This document shows positions 63,263 through 64,000 of a stretch of 64,000 nucleotides of DNA, in pieces (within the stretch, counting starts at the first letter, position 1; each line of letters opens with the position of its first letter). The notes under the pieces are model-generated. The model saw only the letters and a list, made by a program, of their open reading frames with translations. It searched no databases and was not told the origin of the DNA. The stretch comes from Pseudoalteromonas sp. T1lg88 (GTDB taxonomy: Bacteria; Pseudomonadota; Gammaproteobacteria; Enterobacterales; Alteromonadaceae). The DNA is taken from contig NZ_PQCF01000008.1 of the NCBI RefSeq assembly GCF_002964765.1, forward strand, positions 26,001-90,000, given 5' to 3'. A program made the position numbers and the translations under genes.

Positions 63263-64000
63263 ATGACTAAACTTTTCCCGGCACTGTGTGCCTCCTTGCT
63301 GGTAAGCGCCTGCAGCAATATTCCCCCGCCCATGCAGGCCGATGTGCTTATTTCGCAAGTGGATGTTATCGATGTGCGCAGCGGCGATATTAACGCCGAT
63401 CAACAGGTGGCCATCCGCGGCGATAAAATTATCTGGGTAGGCAAAGATGCCGAGCATATTAATGCCACCACCCAGCTCGATGGCACAGACCAGTATATTA
63501 TGCCGGGCCTGTGGGATATGCATGTGCACTTTGGTGGCGGCGAAAAGCTGATTGCTGAGAACCAAGATTTATTACCTCTGTACCTGGCTTATGGCGTGAC
63601 CGCGGTGCGTGATGCCGCCGCCGATATCAGCGATTCAGTGCTCACCTGGCGGGCGGCGATAAATAACAATGAACTACTCGGGCCAACCCTGTTTACCTCG
63701 GGCCCCAAGCTAGAAGGGAAGAACTCAATCTGGGCCGGCGACCTGGAGGTAGAAACCGAGGCAGAAATGAATGCAGCCCTGGATCAACTTGAGGCCATGG
63801 ACGTCGACTTTATTAAGATCACCGACAGCGCCCTGACCCCCGAGCTCTACCTGAAGGCCGTGCAGGAAGTAAAAAAACGCGGCCTGCCGATCAGCGGCCA
63901 TATCCCCTTTGCGCTCTCGGTCACCCATGTGTCTAACGCCGGCCTTGATGGCATTGAACACATGCCTTACCTGCTAAAAGCCGGTGCCCGCAATGAAGCA
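63263..64000 (+). CDS. amidohydrolase-family lipoprotein (partial, cut by window end)
   Basis: The first 246 residues of a protein that continues past the window. It has a lipoprotein signal peptide (lipobox LVSAC, Cys17) and a metal-dependent amidohydrolase start: 'IMPGLWDMHVHFGGG' supplies the HxH pair, 'DFIKITDSALTPE' the probable bridging Lys strand, and 'ISGHIPF' and 'GIEHMPY' further histidines. Members cleave amide, ester or C-N bonds in small molecules or dipeptides (imidazolonepropionase/prolidase-like). The ATG is preceded by GAGGAG. The envelope location and substrate are inferred or unknown. Confidence 0.85.
   Translation, partial: MTKLFPALCASLLVSACSNIPPPMQADVLISQVDVIDVRSGDINADQQVAIRGDKIIWVGKDAEHINATTQLDGTDQYIMPGLWDMHVHFGGGEKLIAENQDLLPLYLAYGVTAVRDAAADISDSVLTWRAAINNNELLGPTLFTSGPKLEGKNSIWAGDLEVETEAEMNAALDQLEAMDVDFIKITDSALTPELYLKAVQEVKKRGLPISGHIPFALSVTHVSNAGLDGIEHMPYLLKAGARNEA

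Overview
The window looks like chromosome of a marine gammaproteobacterium of the order Alteromonadales (Shewanella/Ferrimonas/Alteromonas-like). This is inferred from close resemblance of many proteins to enterobacterial and Shewanella-type families (YqhD, FolM/FolE/FolX, NadE, PtrB, YeaD, YqaA, YggN), a PrnB-like plus kynureninase-like gene pair, GlyGly-CTERM secreted proteases, and repeat types common in that order. Base composition is roughly even. I see no prophage, plasmid, rRNA operon or CRISPR array. The only mobile element I can define is a 311-bp MITE. The right edge cuts an amidohydrolase lipoprotein gene.

Layout. 1-3.1 kb: a LysR regulator divergent from a secreted DJ-1/PfpI protein and the aldehyde reductase YqhD, a likely reactive-carbonyl response cassette. 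3.2-7.4 kb: an SNF2-type helicase broken by a one-base frameshift in a G run. 7.4-13.4 kb (minus strand): a three-domain fasciclin lipoprotein, an SPFH membrane protein, a periplasmic metallo-beta-lactamase-fold enzyme and a penicillin-acylase-type hydrolase. 13.6-16.3 kb: nadE, then the pterin operon folM-folE-folX. 16.3-24.4 kb: yqaA with a MITE just upstream of its ribosome binding site, small membrane proteins (DUF4870, DUF2721), cytochrome c', a large S8 protease, cytochrome b561, azlCD and a PA3496-family gene. 24.8-29.4 kb: a YggN-like protein, a MocR regulator divergent from an EamA exporter, a lipid kinase and a tiny basic protein. 29.5-30.4 kb: two tRNA-Ser genes followed by tandemly duplicated tRNA-end/terminator debris. 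30.5-36.1 kb: a DUF4124 protein, the PrnB-like/kynureninase-like pair, a 13-bp tandem repeat array, and a translationally coupled esterase/FemAB-like acyltransferase pair. 36.1-44.2 kb: DUF938 and ptrB, an orphan GbpA-type chitin-binding protein, and an RND efflux pump with its adaptor. 44.6-51.8 kb: a large zinc metalloprotease, a PQ-loop protein, a mutarotase, a MarR regulator, a coiled-coil porin and YbaN.

The most suggestive locus is 51.95-62.2 kb. Two successive genes encode large secreted proteins with GlyGly-CTERM sorting tails (a beta-propeller/Ig-like protein and an S8 protease). They are followed by a hybrid histidine kinase with a periplasmic propeller sensor, whose ribosome binding site lies in a perfect hairpin, and an overlapping NarL-type response regulator. 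I infer a sensing-and-secretion module for an extracellular polymer, probably protein. A third GlyGly-CTERM protease lies at 18.7-22.1 kb.

Start codons were re-chosen where ribosome binding sites and family alignments disagreed with the longest reading frame. Several genes appear to start at TTG or GTG. Assignments rest on motif and recalled family similarity only; no database search was possible.
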